The position numbers and the translations under genes are program-made. Positions 48,577-60,440 of a stretch of DNA of 64,000 bases are shown here, one piece after another. The notes under the pieces were generated by a model. That model made no database searches and was not told the origin of the DNA. It saw only the letters and a list, made by a program, of their open reading frames with translations. Within the stretch, counting starts at the first letter, position 1; every line of letters begins with the position of its first letter. The stretch is from Gnetum montanum (taxonomy: Eukaryota > Streptophyta > Gnetopsida > Gnetales > Gnetaceae), in contig MNCI01025042.1 in assembly GCA_015680685.1 (NCBI GenBank), forward strand, positions 1,529,883-1,593,882. The letters run 5' to 3'.

Positions 48577-49498
48577 TGATGAGTCATTATGATCCTACAA
48601 TGGTCTTGTATGATTTAATTATCTAAAACATTTAGTGCATAATAGAAAGAAAAAATTCATACGCTCAACCATACGAATCATACATGTGTATGCGCTATTC
48701 AATCAAACTCCTTGAAACCTTTAAGTGGCTAGTGTTCTTAATAGTTAAACATGATGTTGTTAATCATTGTCTTCCTAATCATCACTTATATTAGCTCTAT
48801 CCATATGGTTAAGTGTAATTGAGGCATAAGATACTTATATTTTTATTATTTTTTATTATTAAAATATTAAAATGATAGAGTAATTAAAATATTAATTTCT
48901 AACTAACTTATGGAACTAAGAGTGGTCTAAACTATCATAAGTATAGAACATCTATTCCCACTTTCTACATCCTTCCTAAACCTATTCTAATGTTGTTCAG
49001 TTACCAAGTGTTTACTATTAGGCATACCAAGTATCCACTATTGGAATTACCAAGTGTTAATATAACATGTTTGAAGTGGTCATGCTCTCACTATTATGGA
49101 ATAAAATATTAATTTCCTATGTGCAAAAAAGTAAAATTTATTAAAAGTAAAGTGCTTGAAAATAAACTAAGTGTTATTCTAAGTGCTGCAATGGAAGGAA
49201 TTAATCTTGATTTTATTGTTGTCATGTAGAAGTGTTTAGAGACAATATGCATTCAAATAAAACTCCATTCAATTAACTCAATCCATCTTGTGGGCACTCA
49301 AAGGAAAATTTAGCCAAGTCCTATGAAAATAAACTACAAGAGCCTTGCTACATAAATGACCAAAGGTTCCATAAATGTGGATAGTGCACATATTTATAGA
49401 AGCTTTAGGTGAATTAGTGTTGAAGCATATGTGCTAACACATTCACGAATACATTGATGGGTATGCATCGACGCAATTGAATGACTTGGACTTCATCA
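48577..49498 (-). mobile_element. 5' LTR of family B element
   Basis: 922 bp, with perfect short inverted ends TGATGA (48577) and TCATCA (49498). CTATAAATATG on the minus strand near 49390 is a TATA candidate. Homologous LTRs are at 24559-25333 and 59273-60186. No tRNA-like primer site is recognisable next to it. Confidence 0.75.
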
Positions 49499-49779
49499 AT
49501 GATGCGTAGATCACTTTTGATCATGTATCTAATAACTTAAGAGAATAATAAAGACTTAGTAAATTGACTATAAGAATTTTTTTAAAAAAATTTTAATGAA
49601 ATGAATATGAAATGAAACTTTATTATGTCTAAAGACTAATATGATCTATTGGACAAACATTACATTTTCATGAAAAATAGAGATAAACTCTACAAATTGA
49701 CCAAGCACTAATAGGGGCATCAAAATAAATCATAAAGGCTTTTTGCTATAACATTATATTATTGTCTAAAATAGGTAGT

Positions 49780-50230
49780 CATAGCACAAGAAAGAAACAC
49801 TTGTAACTCTTCTTTAAGGGCTCCTAATCTACACAACCTACAAATACACTCTTCTCGAGGGAGATGAATCCATCTTCCACTTTCAGTTCTAAAATGATGA
49901 GAACTTGAGTGAAATTTGTTGATGGCATTTTAATACTTGATGGAAATAGCAACTGAGAGATAGTGAGCTTCTACAATTAGTTTATTAGATCTAATGTGGT
50001 ATAAATAGAATTGTTTCTTGCCTTCCAAATTAGCCCACATTTGTGTTAAAATCTCCTACTTAATTAGTTGGTGAATATGCTTAAGATTTTTTTGCACATC
50101 CTCTCAAGAGATATTCCATGTTCTCAACCATTGCATTCCTTGAAAATACCAACTACAATCTTGCAAATCCTCAAAAACTACTTTTAAGAATTGATCTTAC
50201 CTCGAGATATGCAAGTTATTAGTGTATGTA
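49780..50230 (-). pseudogene. Possible LINE ORF2 C-terminal remnant
   Basis: Minus-strand sequence reading FRTESGRWIHLPREECICRLC then an E-rich spacer and FLSCAMT, near 49790-49900. It resembles the Cys/His tail of LINE-type reverse transcriptases, which have ETGRW, PRE, C-x-x-C and a following H/C pair. It is short, stop-broken and without a visible RT core, so this is tentative. Confidence 0.35.
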
Positions 50231-51880
50231 ATAAATTGGCACTAGGCTTCTACTTGTAAAAGTAATAAATTATATTTACATAATAATATTGAGTATGGTG
50301 TTTGCATCTTTGCCTTTAACTCATTGAGAAAAAATGTTTTTTTTTTTTTTGTGGCAGCACTAAGTCTAGATCCCTAAACAATACATCCATACAATATAGT
50401 AAGATAGATAATAGTATAAAAAATTTGAACCTAGCAATTATAAGTACAAAGTTGTACAAGCTAACCAATGATGCTCAATAAAGGTACACCCTAAAATATA
50501 TAGTCCACTAGAACTTTATAACTCGACATTGCCTACCCTAATTGAACCCATGACTTAAGTTTTTAATAATGTTATTTAAATAAACACATAAAACTTAACT
50601 TTATTAGTTAACCCACTTTATTAGAATAATGTTAAAATAATAATGGTAAAGAAATTTAAATTTATATATTACAAAAGAAAGGTAGTTCGGTGAGTTGTGT
50701 GATTATCCGTCAAAAAATATGCATGCAAAAAAGCTGCTAGCTAGAGTGGTCACACCCAAAGAGACACTTACTAGCTAATTCTTTTTAAGTGTCATGATTG
50801 GCCAAATAAATTCTTTTTAAGTGGTGCCTCAGGTCTCATGACCTCTACATAAACGTAGGAAAACACTCTTTTGGTATTGGCATTCCAGCGTTTGGCTAGG
50901 GCGTTTCGCTAACACAAACATTATGAACGTTACCCGAATCCCCCATTTTGCTCCTACTGTCCTCCAAGTGAAAATTTGTTGAGTAACTACACAACAGATT
51001 TATTTCCTAACAGATTTATTTCCCTAACAAGTTAAGGGACTCATTGAAAAATGCAAAAATAAATCAAAAGTAACCTCCAGCTATTGATAACTTTGTGTAA
51101 ACTTGTTGCGGTGAGCGTTCTGATTTTTCTACACACGTTTTGATTTTTCTGATTTTTCTACACACGTTCTGATTTTTCTGATTTTTCTATCACACGTTCT
51201 GATTTTTCTATCACACGTTCGTGACAAGGATCAAAACTGTAACAGTGCCATGATTTCTTCCAATACCTTTGTTCTCTTATCAAAAACATTTTATAACCTA
51301 AAAAATGTCAGTTATCAAACTTTCAATTTAAATAGCAAATATAAGATCACTTTTGTGGTAACCATTGCAAACTGTCACAGTCACTTTTATGGAACTATTG
51401 GTTTTTGTTAATTGTTGTAACCATTACAAACCATTGATTTTTCTTTCTGTAACAATAACATTTATGAAACCATTACAGTTGGATCACATTTATGAAACTG
51501 TTACAATGCTGCCTTCACAATTAACCGTAGTGACAACTAACCATTTCAAATGGTACTCCTATAATAAGACAAAAATATATAACAAATGATATTATCATCG
51601 CTTCAAGATTTAGAAAAGAACATTGAATAATACTGAAATAGGCCATACAAGATACTGAGATACCAGATGGGCAGATCCATAAGTACATACATCCACACTA
51701 GGAGGAGTATAAAAAGTTGTGCATAAATAACAAAGTTACATTGAAGGAAAACAAAAGGAAACGGAATTGTTTCTTGAACATCGTGACACCAGTCTACTTT
51801 CCCATGCTTTCATGAGATTGCAGCTGAACTGCTTTGATTCCACAAATTCTATCGCTTGAATTTTGAAAAAGAGTTCGCGG
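50231..51880. other. AT-rich intergenic spacer
   Basis: No gene recognised. It holds an 11-T run at about 50338, and around 51360-51530 a scatter of ACCATTACAAACC/ATGAAACCATTACAG words suggesting a decayed short repeat. Confidence 0.4.
51117..51222. repeat. Short tandem repeat GTTCTGATTTTTCTACACAC
   Basis: About five units of 17-28 bp made of GTTCTGATTTTTCT plus a variable ATCACAC/ACACAC tail, with partial duplications of GATTTTTCT. Confidence 0.7.
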
Positions 51881-51882
51881 AA

Positions 51883-51888
51883 TTTATT
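51883..51888 (-). terminator. Candidate poly(A) signal of the STP gene
   Basis: AATAAA on the minus strand, about 250 nt downstream of the transporter stop codon, a usual plant 3' UTR length. Confidence 0.4.
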
Positions 51889-52133
51889 AAGAAACACAAC
51901 GACCCAATATAGCCTCATTCTTAATAGTGAATGAGGTGCAGTCACCCGTGGAGGGGAAAGCAAGTAAAGGGGAGCCATTTGGAGGAGTACGTTGGTGGAC
52001 GGGGACTGGTGGCCGCCGGCGGTGGATGACAGGACGGTACCAAATGAAGGAAGTTTGTCATGGAATTCACGAATCCATAAAAGCCTTTGCAGGTAGAGCT
52101 CTATGGGAGTAACTGAATAAATGCAGAGCAGGG

Positions 52134-54776
52134 TTACGACTTGGACAACGGGGCAGATGAGGCAGACAACAATCCATTGGTGGAGGTGGCCTTATTACGT
52201 GGTGGTTGTTGTTGGTGGCCATCGACCACGATGTTACGCCAATACCAGTGACGGGCCCACACGGAATTCATGTGGTTGATAGGGATGTTCTTGGTTTCTG
52301 GCAGGAACAGCCACACCCAAGCAGCCATAAGCGCGATGCACACGGCGTAGGCCGCGAAAATGGCGTACTTGAGGCGGCACAGCAGGGCCAGGAACACCTG
52401 CGATACCAGCGCCGTCATGAAAAGCTGCACCGCTACGCTCACGGCCTGCCCTGCCGCGCGCACCTGCACCGGAAAAATCTCGCTGGGGATCAACCACGAG
52501 AGCGGCCCCCACGACCAACCGAAGCCCGACGCGAAACCGCACATCATGGCCACCAACGCCACTGCGTAGCCGCGGCTTAGTCCACCGCCACCGCGGGCGT
52601 CCTGGGTGCCCAGTACCAGCGCTATTCCCGTCTGGCATACCAACATCTGCGCGCACCCCTGCAGCAGCAGCCCCCTGCGGCCTACTCTGTCTACCAGTAA
52701 GATGGCCACCACTATGGCCACCAGATTTACCACGCCCAGCACCACCGACGCCAGCAGCGCCGCACTGGCGCCCACTCCCACCGTCTCGAACACCACCGGC
52801 GCGTAAAACGCCACCACGTTTATGCCGCTCAATTGCGACCACACCTGTGGATATACCCAAAAGAGATTCACATGAAGTTAATATTTTCCTTCCTTTACAA
52901 CCTTCTTTGATGAGACAGGTTGAATGGAATTCAATGGATACAGCCTTCGAAGCAGGATAGATGAAATGGTGATACACAAAGGAATGGAATGGTCTCATGA
53001 ACAAGGAAAGAACTTAGATTTGCTAAAAATTCCAGAGAACCGTTAATCCATTTGCAGTGAAATATATGGCTCAGAATGAAAGCCCCGTCAAGCTCTGGAT
53101 GTGACATTGAATTAAAGTAGGATAAATGAAATGGCATGATACGCTATAATGGAATCATAAGAAGGAAAAGAATTTGAAGCAGTGTGAAAGCAGAATGGAG
53201 TTATAAGCAGGGAAAAAATTTGAAGTAGATTGAAAGTAAACTTTTGCTAAATCTTCTGTGAAACTTTTTCCTTACACATGGTGCAGAATGTCAAACAAAG
53301 CAAAAAATGTGGATATGCACGTGCTGGTAAAGCGAATGTTATATATTGCTCGGAAATATAACACCAGACCATTGCTAGTTAAAGGAATTTTGAAGGTGCC
53401 ATCATAGAGGAGATGAAGAAATCCACGAAAGGCATGGGAAATAGTGAGATGGTTTGTTTATGCGTAAAGGATACTGCATAACCTTAAATATAAAAAGAAG
53501 CCAATTAATTTATTCGAGTGAAAACAACGAAGGAGCAGAGCAGAGATAAACAGTAAAGGCTCAATTATGCAAGAGGAAAGAAAGATGCGACATTTCCAAA
53601 ACAACGAATAAATCTGACCTAATGCCAATTTGCTCGTTACTGTAAAAGAAATTAAGGTTAAAGGGAACGTAGGAGGTTAATCTGGCATTTCAGGTAAGGT
53701 GCACGATTGAAAAGACGCGGTCCAGCCAAGGGCATGAATAATGATGATGATGATGGTGAGGCGTTTACATCTATGTAGCACCTCTGGATTTTTAATATTT
53801 ACGCGCCTGTACTCCGACAGCGACCACAATCTGTGCCCGGTAACGACGCTCCACTAGTACACTTCGGATAGCACCCGTAGTTGCGGCCGTCTCCGACACA
53901 GCGGCGGCCGTAGCGGCCAGTTCGGATTCAATATTCTCCGTTCCTCGCAAACGCCGGAGAACTTGCGCGGCACGAGCGGTTTGGCCGCGCTGGAGGAGGC
54001 TCGCAGGGGTGTCGGGCAGCGCGAGGGCGCCGGCTGCCATGATGAGGGCCGGGGCAGCGGCGAATCCGAGCGAAAGGCGCCAGCCCCATCCTGCCTCTAT
54101 CTTGGCCGCGCCGTAGTTTATGAGATTCGAGGACAGCACCCCCACGCCGATGCACTGCTGGAACGCCACGTTGAACGCCCCCCTCAGCCGCGCCGGCGCC
54201 ATCTCCGACAGATAGATCGGCACCGCCTGCACACCACGCCACGCCACGCAATTCCAGTGGCTAAGCTAAACCAAAACCAGAATCAAAGAGTAGAGACAGA
54301 AATCAGAATGCGGCAGCGATTCACTTTACTTGGTTGGCGAAGCCAACGCCGAGGCCGAGAAGAAGGCGTCCCAGGATGAGCATAACAACGCTTACAGCAG
54401 CGGCGTTGAGGGCGGCCCCGGCTAGAAACGAGGCCGAGGCAAGCAGCATGGACGCTTTGCGGCCGTGGGCACGCGTAACATGCGAAGCGGCGAGGGAGCC
54501 GAAGAGGCCGGCAACGTAGAGACTGGAAGTAAAGGCGGTGAGCACTTGGCTGTCGAATTTGCAGTAGTCCGTCTGGTGTGCCCGTGACGCCCGTCGGAAC
54601 ACTTTCGGGAAGAAGCGCTTCTGGAATGCGGGCATGGACGTTACGCCTCCTGAGACTCCCAGATCGTAGCCGAACATTAGCCCTCCTGTGGCCGCCACCA
54701 GGCACGTCACCAGCAGGTACCTCGTCACTCTGGAGTTCTGGTTTCCTTCTTTCACTTGATCCTCGTCTTCCGCCAT
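52134..54776 (-). CDS. STP: STP-family hexose/proton symporter, three exons
   Basis: Plasma-membrane sugar porter of the major facilitator superfamily. Exons: 54776-54330, 54226-53807 and 52844-52134, giving 525 residues, the usual length for the family. Intron 1 is 103 bp with GTAAAG...TGTGCAG; intron 2 is 962 bp. Visible marks: GYDLGVSGGVTSM with the proton-linked Asp38, Cys72 and Cys445 matching the STP lid disulfide, GRLLLGLGVGFANQ with Arg137, PIYLSEMAP, Gln172, SQLSGIN (Ser292 where most STPs have Gln), Asn329, DRVGRRG, Trp407 in PLSWLIPSE and FLPETKNIPI. Numbering was compared with STP10 from memory. The exons are CpG-rich, unlike everything around. No frameshift or stop is seen. The exact sugar is not predictable. 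The open point is the intron 2 donor: CAG|GCGCGT keeps family length, while GTACAG six bases earlier would drop two residues. Confidence 0.92.
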
Positions 54777-55864
54777 TGCCCTCGGCTATGTCCAACGCTT
54801 CACAGTTTCGCTGTTTTGCTCAGTTTGTATGTGCGTGAGGGTGGGGGGCCGTTGCTGCTGCATGTGGAATACACTATATTGGGAGTTAATGGCGTCGTCT
54901 TGTCCCTCTCCAACTGTACAATAATAAATTTGAGCGACTCGAGTTGGCAATAGCGTTGGCTGGCAGGGTGGTTCTGCCCTTACGATGTCACCCGTTCATG
55001 CGTGTCGCATTTATGTGACAGTAAATGAGTTGTGTTGCGGGTTCAGAGGTTCTTGCCTGGTTGCTTCTGTATGTCTACGAAATCGAAGTTACTGAGCGAC
55101 ATTCAACCCTTGGTATTGTGAGGACAGGTGGACGACAAATCCTTTTTTCACAGTTACACATGCCTTTACCTTCACCTGAGGCCGAGGGACGCTGGCCAGC
55201 AGGGACCAAGCTCAAGGTTGACTTACATGTCCGCCATTGTTGAGGTTGTCCAGCGATTTCTTTCAATGTTTGCATAGCATGACGCGCGGATTCAACGAAA
55301 TTTAGTTGGTCAGTAGCAGCTTGTGGAAACAACGACGTGTGACATGGTTATGGTCATGGTCGTTTAAAAAGCCTATGATGTGGTTGGTGCTCCCATTTAT
55401 ACGGAAAGAGGCATAATGTTTACGCATGCAACATGTATGGTCTTCACGGCTATCTATGGTGCCCAACATGAATCCTACGATTTGTACTATGTGGCATTTT
55501 CAGTTAAAAGTGCGACCAACTGTAATGTGTAATTTATGACAAGTTATTTCAGTTTTAAAAAAGTGTAACGCAACTTGCAACCAGTCGCACTCCAAACACT
55601 GCAAGATATTGCTACTAGTCTTCTGTAAGGTAGTTTTTCCTATAGGCCGGTTTGTAGTTCATATTCTCCAAACCACCAAACCACTACATCAACGAAATAT
55701 CGTAAGTTATCCCTAATTGTTTTGTGTTAATCCATTAATATTTTATAATATTATGATTCATAGTTTATAATACTAAGATCCTTTTTTGAATATAATCCAT
55801 GAATCAATTATCATTATGAATATGAAACAAATGTTATTATTTTGGTCAAGAGGCCAACACGTCT
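54777..55864. other. Upstream region of the STP gene
   Basis: Presumed promoter on the minus strand. An AATATAGTG word near 54877-54886 could act as a weak TATA about 100 nt before the ATG. No retroelement or other gene is recognised; base composition falls back to AT-rich past about 55400. Confidence 0.35.
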
Positions 55865-58800
55865 TGTGCGATGGGGGGAGAGGTGAGTGTATTTTGTTGT
55901 CCTCCACATCACATGCCACATGTAGGGGAGCAAAGAGTCACTGCAGGGGAGCTGAATCTGAAAAGTTAAGGAGCCAAAGAGTCACTACAGGGGAGCTGAA
56001 TCTCTATTCCATTAACACCCCTGATCCCTAGGCTCCCTGTTATCTCTTTGTATTCTCTCACGTGTATGCACCATGCATAGGAAAGCCAAAGCGTCACTAC
56101 AAGGGAGTCGGATCTCTATTTGATTGATGCCCCCCGACCCTTGGGCTCCCCATTCGTCTCTTCGTATTCCCTTATGCACACGCACTACGTCCAGGGGAGC
56201 CAAAGAGTCACTGCAGAGGAGCTAAATCTCTATTCAATTAACACCCCTGATCCCTAGGCTCCCTGTTCATCTCTTTGTATTCTCTCACGTGCATGCACCA
56301 TGCATAGGAAAGCCAAAGAGTCACTACAAGGGAGTCGGATCTCTATTTGATTGATGCCCCCTGACCCTTAGGCTCCCCATTCGTCTCTTCGTATTCCCTC
56401 ACACGCAAGCCCTGACGTGGGTAAGAATGAATATTTGTTATTATAAATGGTGGGTAATATTGAATAGCTATTATTACTATAAGCAGCAATAATTACGATT
56501 ACACTAATAAAGAATATTTCTTTATTGTAAACAGTGGGTAATAATGAATATTTATTATTAATAAAAACAATGATGATTACGATCATGACGACAATTAAGG
56601 TGATGACTATTATGGTGTGATGCAATATTTATAGATTAAACTTAGGCATCATGTTACAAGATTAAGAGGTGCAATATTGAAATTCCTGCATTTTCAGAAA
56701 CATGGATCCTACTGCTATTAGTCCCAACAGAGAAGACGAAGAACACTCTCTTCAAGATGAGCAATAACAACCATCTCTATAACAAGTAATGTGATTCATG
56801 GAGGTCATGGCAGGGGAGGGTGGAGGGGGGGAGTGTATTTTGTTGCCCTCCATGTCCCATGCCACGTGCAGGGGAGCTAAAGAGTCACTACAGGGGTGCC
56901 GAATCTAAAAAGTCAAGGAGCCAAAGAGTCACTGTAGGGGAGCTGAATCTCTATTCAATTGATGCCCCCCGATCCTTGGACTCCCCATTTGGCTCTTCGT
57001 ATTCCCTCACACGCATGCACCAGGTGCAGGGAAGCCAAAGAGTCATTGCAAGGGAGCTAAATCTTTATTCAATTAACGCCCCTGAGCCATGGGCTCCCCA
57101 TTCATCTCTTCATATTCTCTGACGTGCAAGGAAGCCAAAGAGTCACTACAGGGGAGACGAATCTCTATTTAATTGATGTCCCTAGACCCCTAGACTCCCC
57201 ATTCATCTCTTCATATTCCCTCACATGCAGGCCCTAATGTGGGTAATAATGAATATGTATTATTATAAATGGTGGATAATATTGAATAGTTATTATTATT
57301 ATAAGCAATAATTGTTACGATTATAGTAATAATGAATATTTTTTATTATAAACAGTGGGTAATAATGAATATTTATTATTAGTAAAAATGGTGATGGTTA
57401 TGATCATGGCGACGATTAAAGTGATGATGATTATGGTGTATTTTGTTGCCCTCCACCTCACATGCCACGTGCAGGGGAGCTAAATCTAAAAATTCAAGGA
57501 GCCAAAGAGTCATTGCAGAGGAGTTGAATCTCTATTCGATTGATGCCCCCTAACCCTTGGGCTCCCCATTCGTCTCTTTGTATTCCCTCACATGCATGCA
57601 CCACGTGTAAGGGAGCCAAAGAGTCACTACAAGGAAGCCAAATCTCTATTCAATTGATGCCCTCAACCCCTGGGCTTCCCATTCATCTCTTCGGATTCTC
57701 TCGTGTGCATGCACCACGTGTAGGGAAGCCAAAGAGTCACTGCAAAGGGAGCTAAATCTCTATTTGATTGATGCCCCTGACCCCTGGGCTCCCCATTCGT
57801 CTCTTCATATTCCCTCACATGCAAGCCCCAACGTGGGTAATAATGAATATTTATTATTATAATTGGTGGGTAATATTAAATATTTATTATTATTATAAGC
57901 AGTGACAATTACGATTACAGTAATAATAAATATTTGTTATTAATAAAAATAGTGATGGTTATGATCATGGTGATGGTTAAGGTGATGATGATTATGGTGT
58001 GATGCAATATTTATAGATACTGAACTTAGGCATCATGTTACAAGATTAAGAGGTGCAATATTGGAATTCGTGCATTTTCAAAAACATGGATCTTGCTGCT
58101 ATTAGTCCCAATATAGAAGGCAAAGAACACTCTCTTCAAGATCAGCAGCAACAACCATCTATGGCAATAAGCAATGCAATTCATGAAGGTTGTGGTAGGG
58201 GAGGGGGGAGGGGGAGTGTATTTTGTTGCCTCCCACGTCACATGCCACGTGTAGGGAAGCCAAAGAGTCACTGCAATGGAGTCGAATCTAAAAATTCAAG
58301 GAGCCAAAGAGTCATTGCAGGGGAGATAAATCTCTATTTTATTAATGCCCCCTAATCCTTAGCCTCCTCATTTGTCTCTTCGTATTTCCTCACGTGCATG
58401 CATCACATGTAGGAGAACCAAAGAGTCACTGCAGGGAATCTAAATCTCTATTCAATTGATGCCTTCGACTCTTAGGCTCCCCATTCATCTCTTCGTATTC
58501 TCTCATGTGCATGCAACATGTTCAGGGAAGCCAAAAAGTCATTACAGGGGAGCCAAATCTCTATTCGATTGACACCCCTCGACCCCTAGGCTCCCCATTT
58601 GTCTCTTCATATTCCCTCACACATAGGCCCTAACATGGGCAATAATGAATATTTGTTATTATAAATGGTGGGTAATAATGAATAGTTATTATTATTATAA
58701 GCAGTGACAGTTACGATTATAGTAATAATGGATATTTTTTATTATAAACAATGGGTAATAATGAATATTTATTATTAATAAAAACGATGATGGTTATGAT

Positions 58801-59272
58801 CATGGCGACAGTTAAGGTGATGATGATTATGGTGTGATGCAATATTTATAGATTTTGAACTTATGAATCATGTTACAAGATTAAAAGGTGCAATATTGGA
58901 ATTCATGCATTTTCAAAAACATGGATCCTACTGCTATTAGTCCCAATAGAGAAGGCGAAGAACACTCTCTTGAAGATCAACAACAACAACCATCTACTGC
59001 AAACAAGTAATGCAATTCATGGAGGTCATGGTAGGGGAGGGGGAAGGGGGGAGTCTATTTTATTACCTTTCACATCACACACCACGTGCAGGGGAGACAA
59101 AGAGTCATTGTAGGGGAGCCAAATCTAAAAAGTCAAGGAGCCAAAGAGTCACTACAGGGGAGCTGAATCTCTATTCGATTGATGTCCCCCGATCATTGGG
59201 CTTCCCATTCATCTCTTCATATTCCCTCATGCGTACATACCACATGCAGGAGAGCCAAAGAGTCACTATAGG
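55865..59272. repeat. Complex satellite array, 0.8-kb units of 115-bp subrepeats
   Basis: A subrepeat of about 115 bp has the core GCCAAAGAGTCACTGCAGGG, then CTCTATTCAATTGATGCCCC, then GGGCTCCCCATTCGTCTC, then CCTCACGTGCATGCACCACG. It recurs about twenty times, for example at 55929, 55975, 56191, 56922, 57035, 57617, 58415 and 59140. Blocks of these alternate with an AT-rich part (GGTAATAATGAATATT) and a unique-looking part (AACATGGATCCTACTGCTATTAG at 56700, 58083 and 58919). AT-rich parts begin at 56416, 57239, 57833 and 58635, that is 823, 594 and 802 bp apart; the short unit lacks the unique-looking part. It is cut at 59272 by a family B LTR. Small ORFs here are repeat by-products. Confidence 0.85.
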
Positions 59273-60186
59273 TGATGAGTGGCTAGGTACCCCTACACCC
59301 AATCATACGAATCACGGGCATTCACATGCGACTCAGTTGAATTCCGTAGACTGTAAGCACTTAACATACACCAGACTCTAACCAGCAAAACCTTGGGTTA
59401 GAATGGTCGTTGCCTTCCTAATCTCACTTGTGATGTTCTGTTTGCGATGGTTAAGTGAGATTAAGGCTAATGAGTTTTATAGCTTTTTACTTATCTTTTG
59501 GCGTCTAATTAAAGTATGGAAAGTAAAGAATGAACTATTTTCTAATCTATAATTATCCTAATTTGTATTCTAACTATTCCTAGCATAAGTATTCGATCCC
59601 ATCTTCCGAGCATGTTTTGAGCATCCCCTAAAAGCTTCTGGGTTACCAGACATTAAGCGTCACTAGGTTTACCAAGTGTTGGGTTTACGTTCGAGATGGT
59701 CGTACTTATGGCCTTTACAAACTATAAAGGAGCAATAGCGATTAAAATAACAACAACAGAAACTTAAGTAATTAACAAGCAATTAACAAAGCATAAACAT
59801 ATTAAACTACTAAATGCATAAAATGGCTAAGTCCAAATGCTACAAGGAATGCTTGAAGAGTTCGTCTTTATTGCCGTCATGCCAATGGGCTCAGATACAT
59901 CAACGCTCAAATAAAGAGCTGATCACTTTTCTTAAACTTGCTACGGGCACTTGGAAAATATTCTATCTCCTCTGGGAACAAACTGCAAGAGCTTCGCTAC
60001 AACTAACTGAAAGGTACCTAAATGAGGCGGAAGGCCCTCTTATTTATAGGCTGAAATAGGCTCTGCGTAAACGGGGCCATGTCGATGCATGGAAGGCTAC
60101 GTCGATGGGGTCGCGTCAACACAGCCACGTATACACGGCCCCATATACGCGGCCTAGTCGACACATCGACTAATGACATTTCATCA
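59273..60186 (-). mobile_element. 3' LTR of second family B copy
   Basis: 914 bp from TGATGA to TCATCA, homologous to 48577-49498 but with less C-to-T decay (CpGs still present). The word CCTATAAATAAGAGG on the minus strand near 60045 is a TATA candidate. Minus-strand polypurine tract CATGGGGGTA follows at 60187-60196, which marks it as the 3' LTR. Confidence 0.75.
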
Positions 60187-60196
60187 TACCCCCATG
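60187..60196 (-). other. Polypurine tract, second family B copy
   Basis: CATGGGGGTA on the minus strand next to the LTR start, the same word as at 25334-25345. Confidence 0.65.
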
Positions 60197-60440
60197 ATTG
60201 AGTAAAAACTAATCCTCGAGTTACTCTACAAATTGGAAGGTATGGACTTTTATTTACAACGCACATGACTTGACACACATATGACACACGCACATGACAC
60301 AACATCAATTTTTACCAAGTGCCCAAGTTACAAAGAAGGACAAATTACAAAAAATGATGGTGTTTAGAGATAAAATTGAACACCTTGCTGGTCTTGGAGT
60401 CTTTGTTGTGTAGAATGATGCACAAAATTTTTGGAGAAGA

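Larger units (their letters stand above)
24559..49498 (-). mobile_element. Family B Ty3/gypsy element, split by nested insertion
   Basis: Minus-strand element with a 5' LTR at 48577-49498 and a 3' LTR at 24559-25333. Inside, in transcription order, are gag, protease, RT, RNase H, integrase, a 2-kb spacer and an extra long ORF. About 12 kb of element C sits inside the extra ORF, so the original element was about 13 kb. The RT motif FPLPFVNQVLDT and FLDGYSDYNQI, with the extra ORF after pol, point to the Athila side of Ty3/gypsy; this lineage call is inference. Every reading frame is broken. Confidence 0.7.

Noticed and set aside
52206-52806. Several open frames on the plus strand and in a second minus frame across the transporter exons
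   Set aside because: They arise because GC-rich codons leave few stops in other frames. Only the frame with STP motifs is conserved.
55865-59272. Small genes in the satellite, for example frames at 56820, 58053 and 59010
   Set aside because: The same peptide patterns recur in each repeat unit and are broken differently, so they are repeat by-products.
55929-59272. CRISPR-like array (regular short repeats)
   Set aside because: Repeats are about 115 bp, diverged and without unique spacers of constant length, and the context is a plant nuclear genome.
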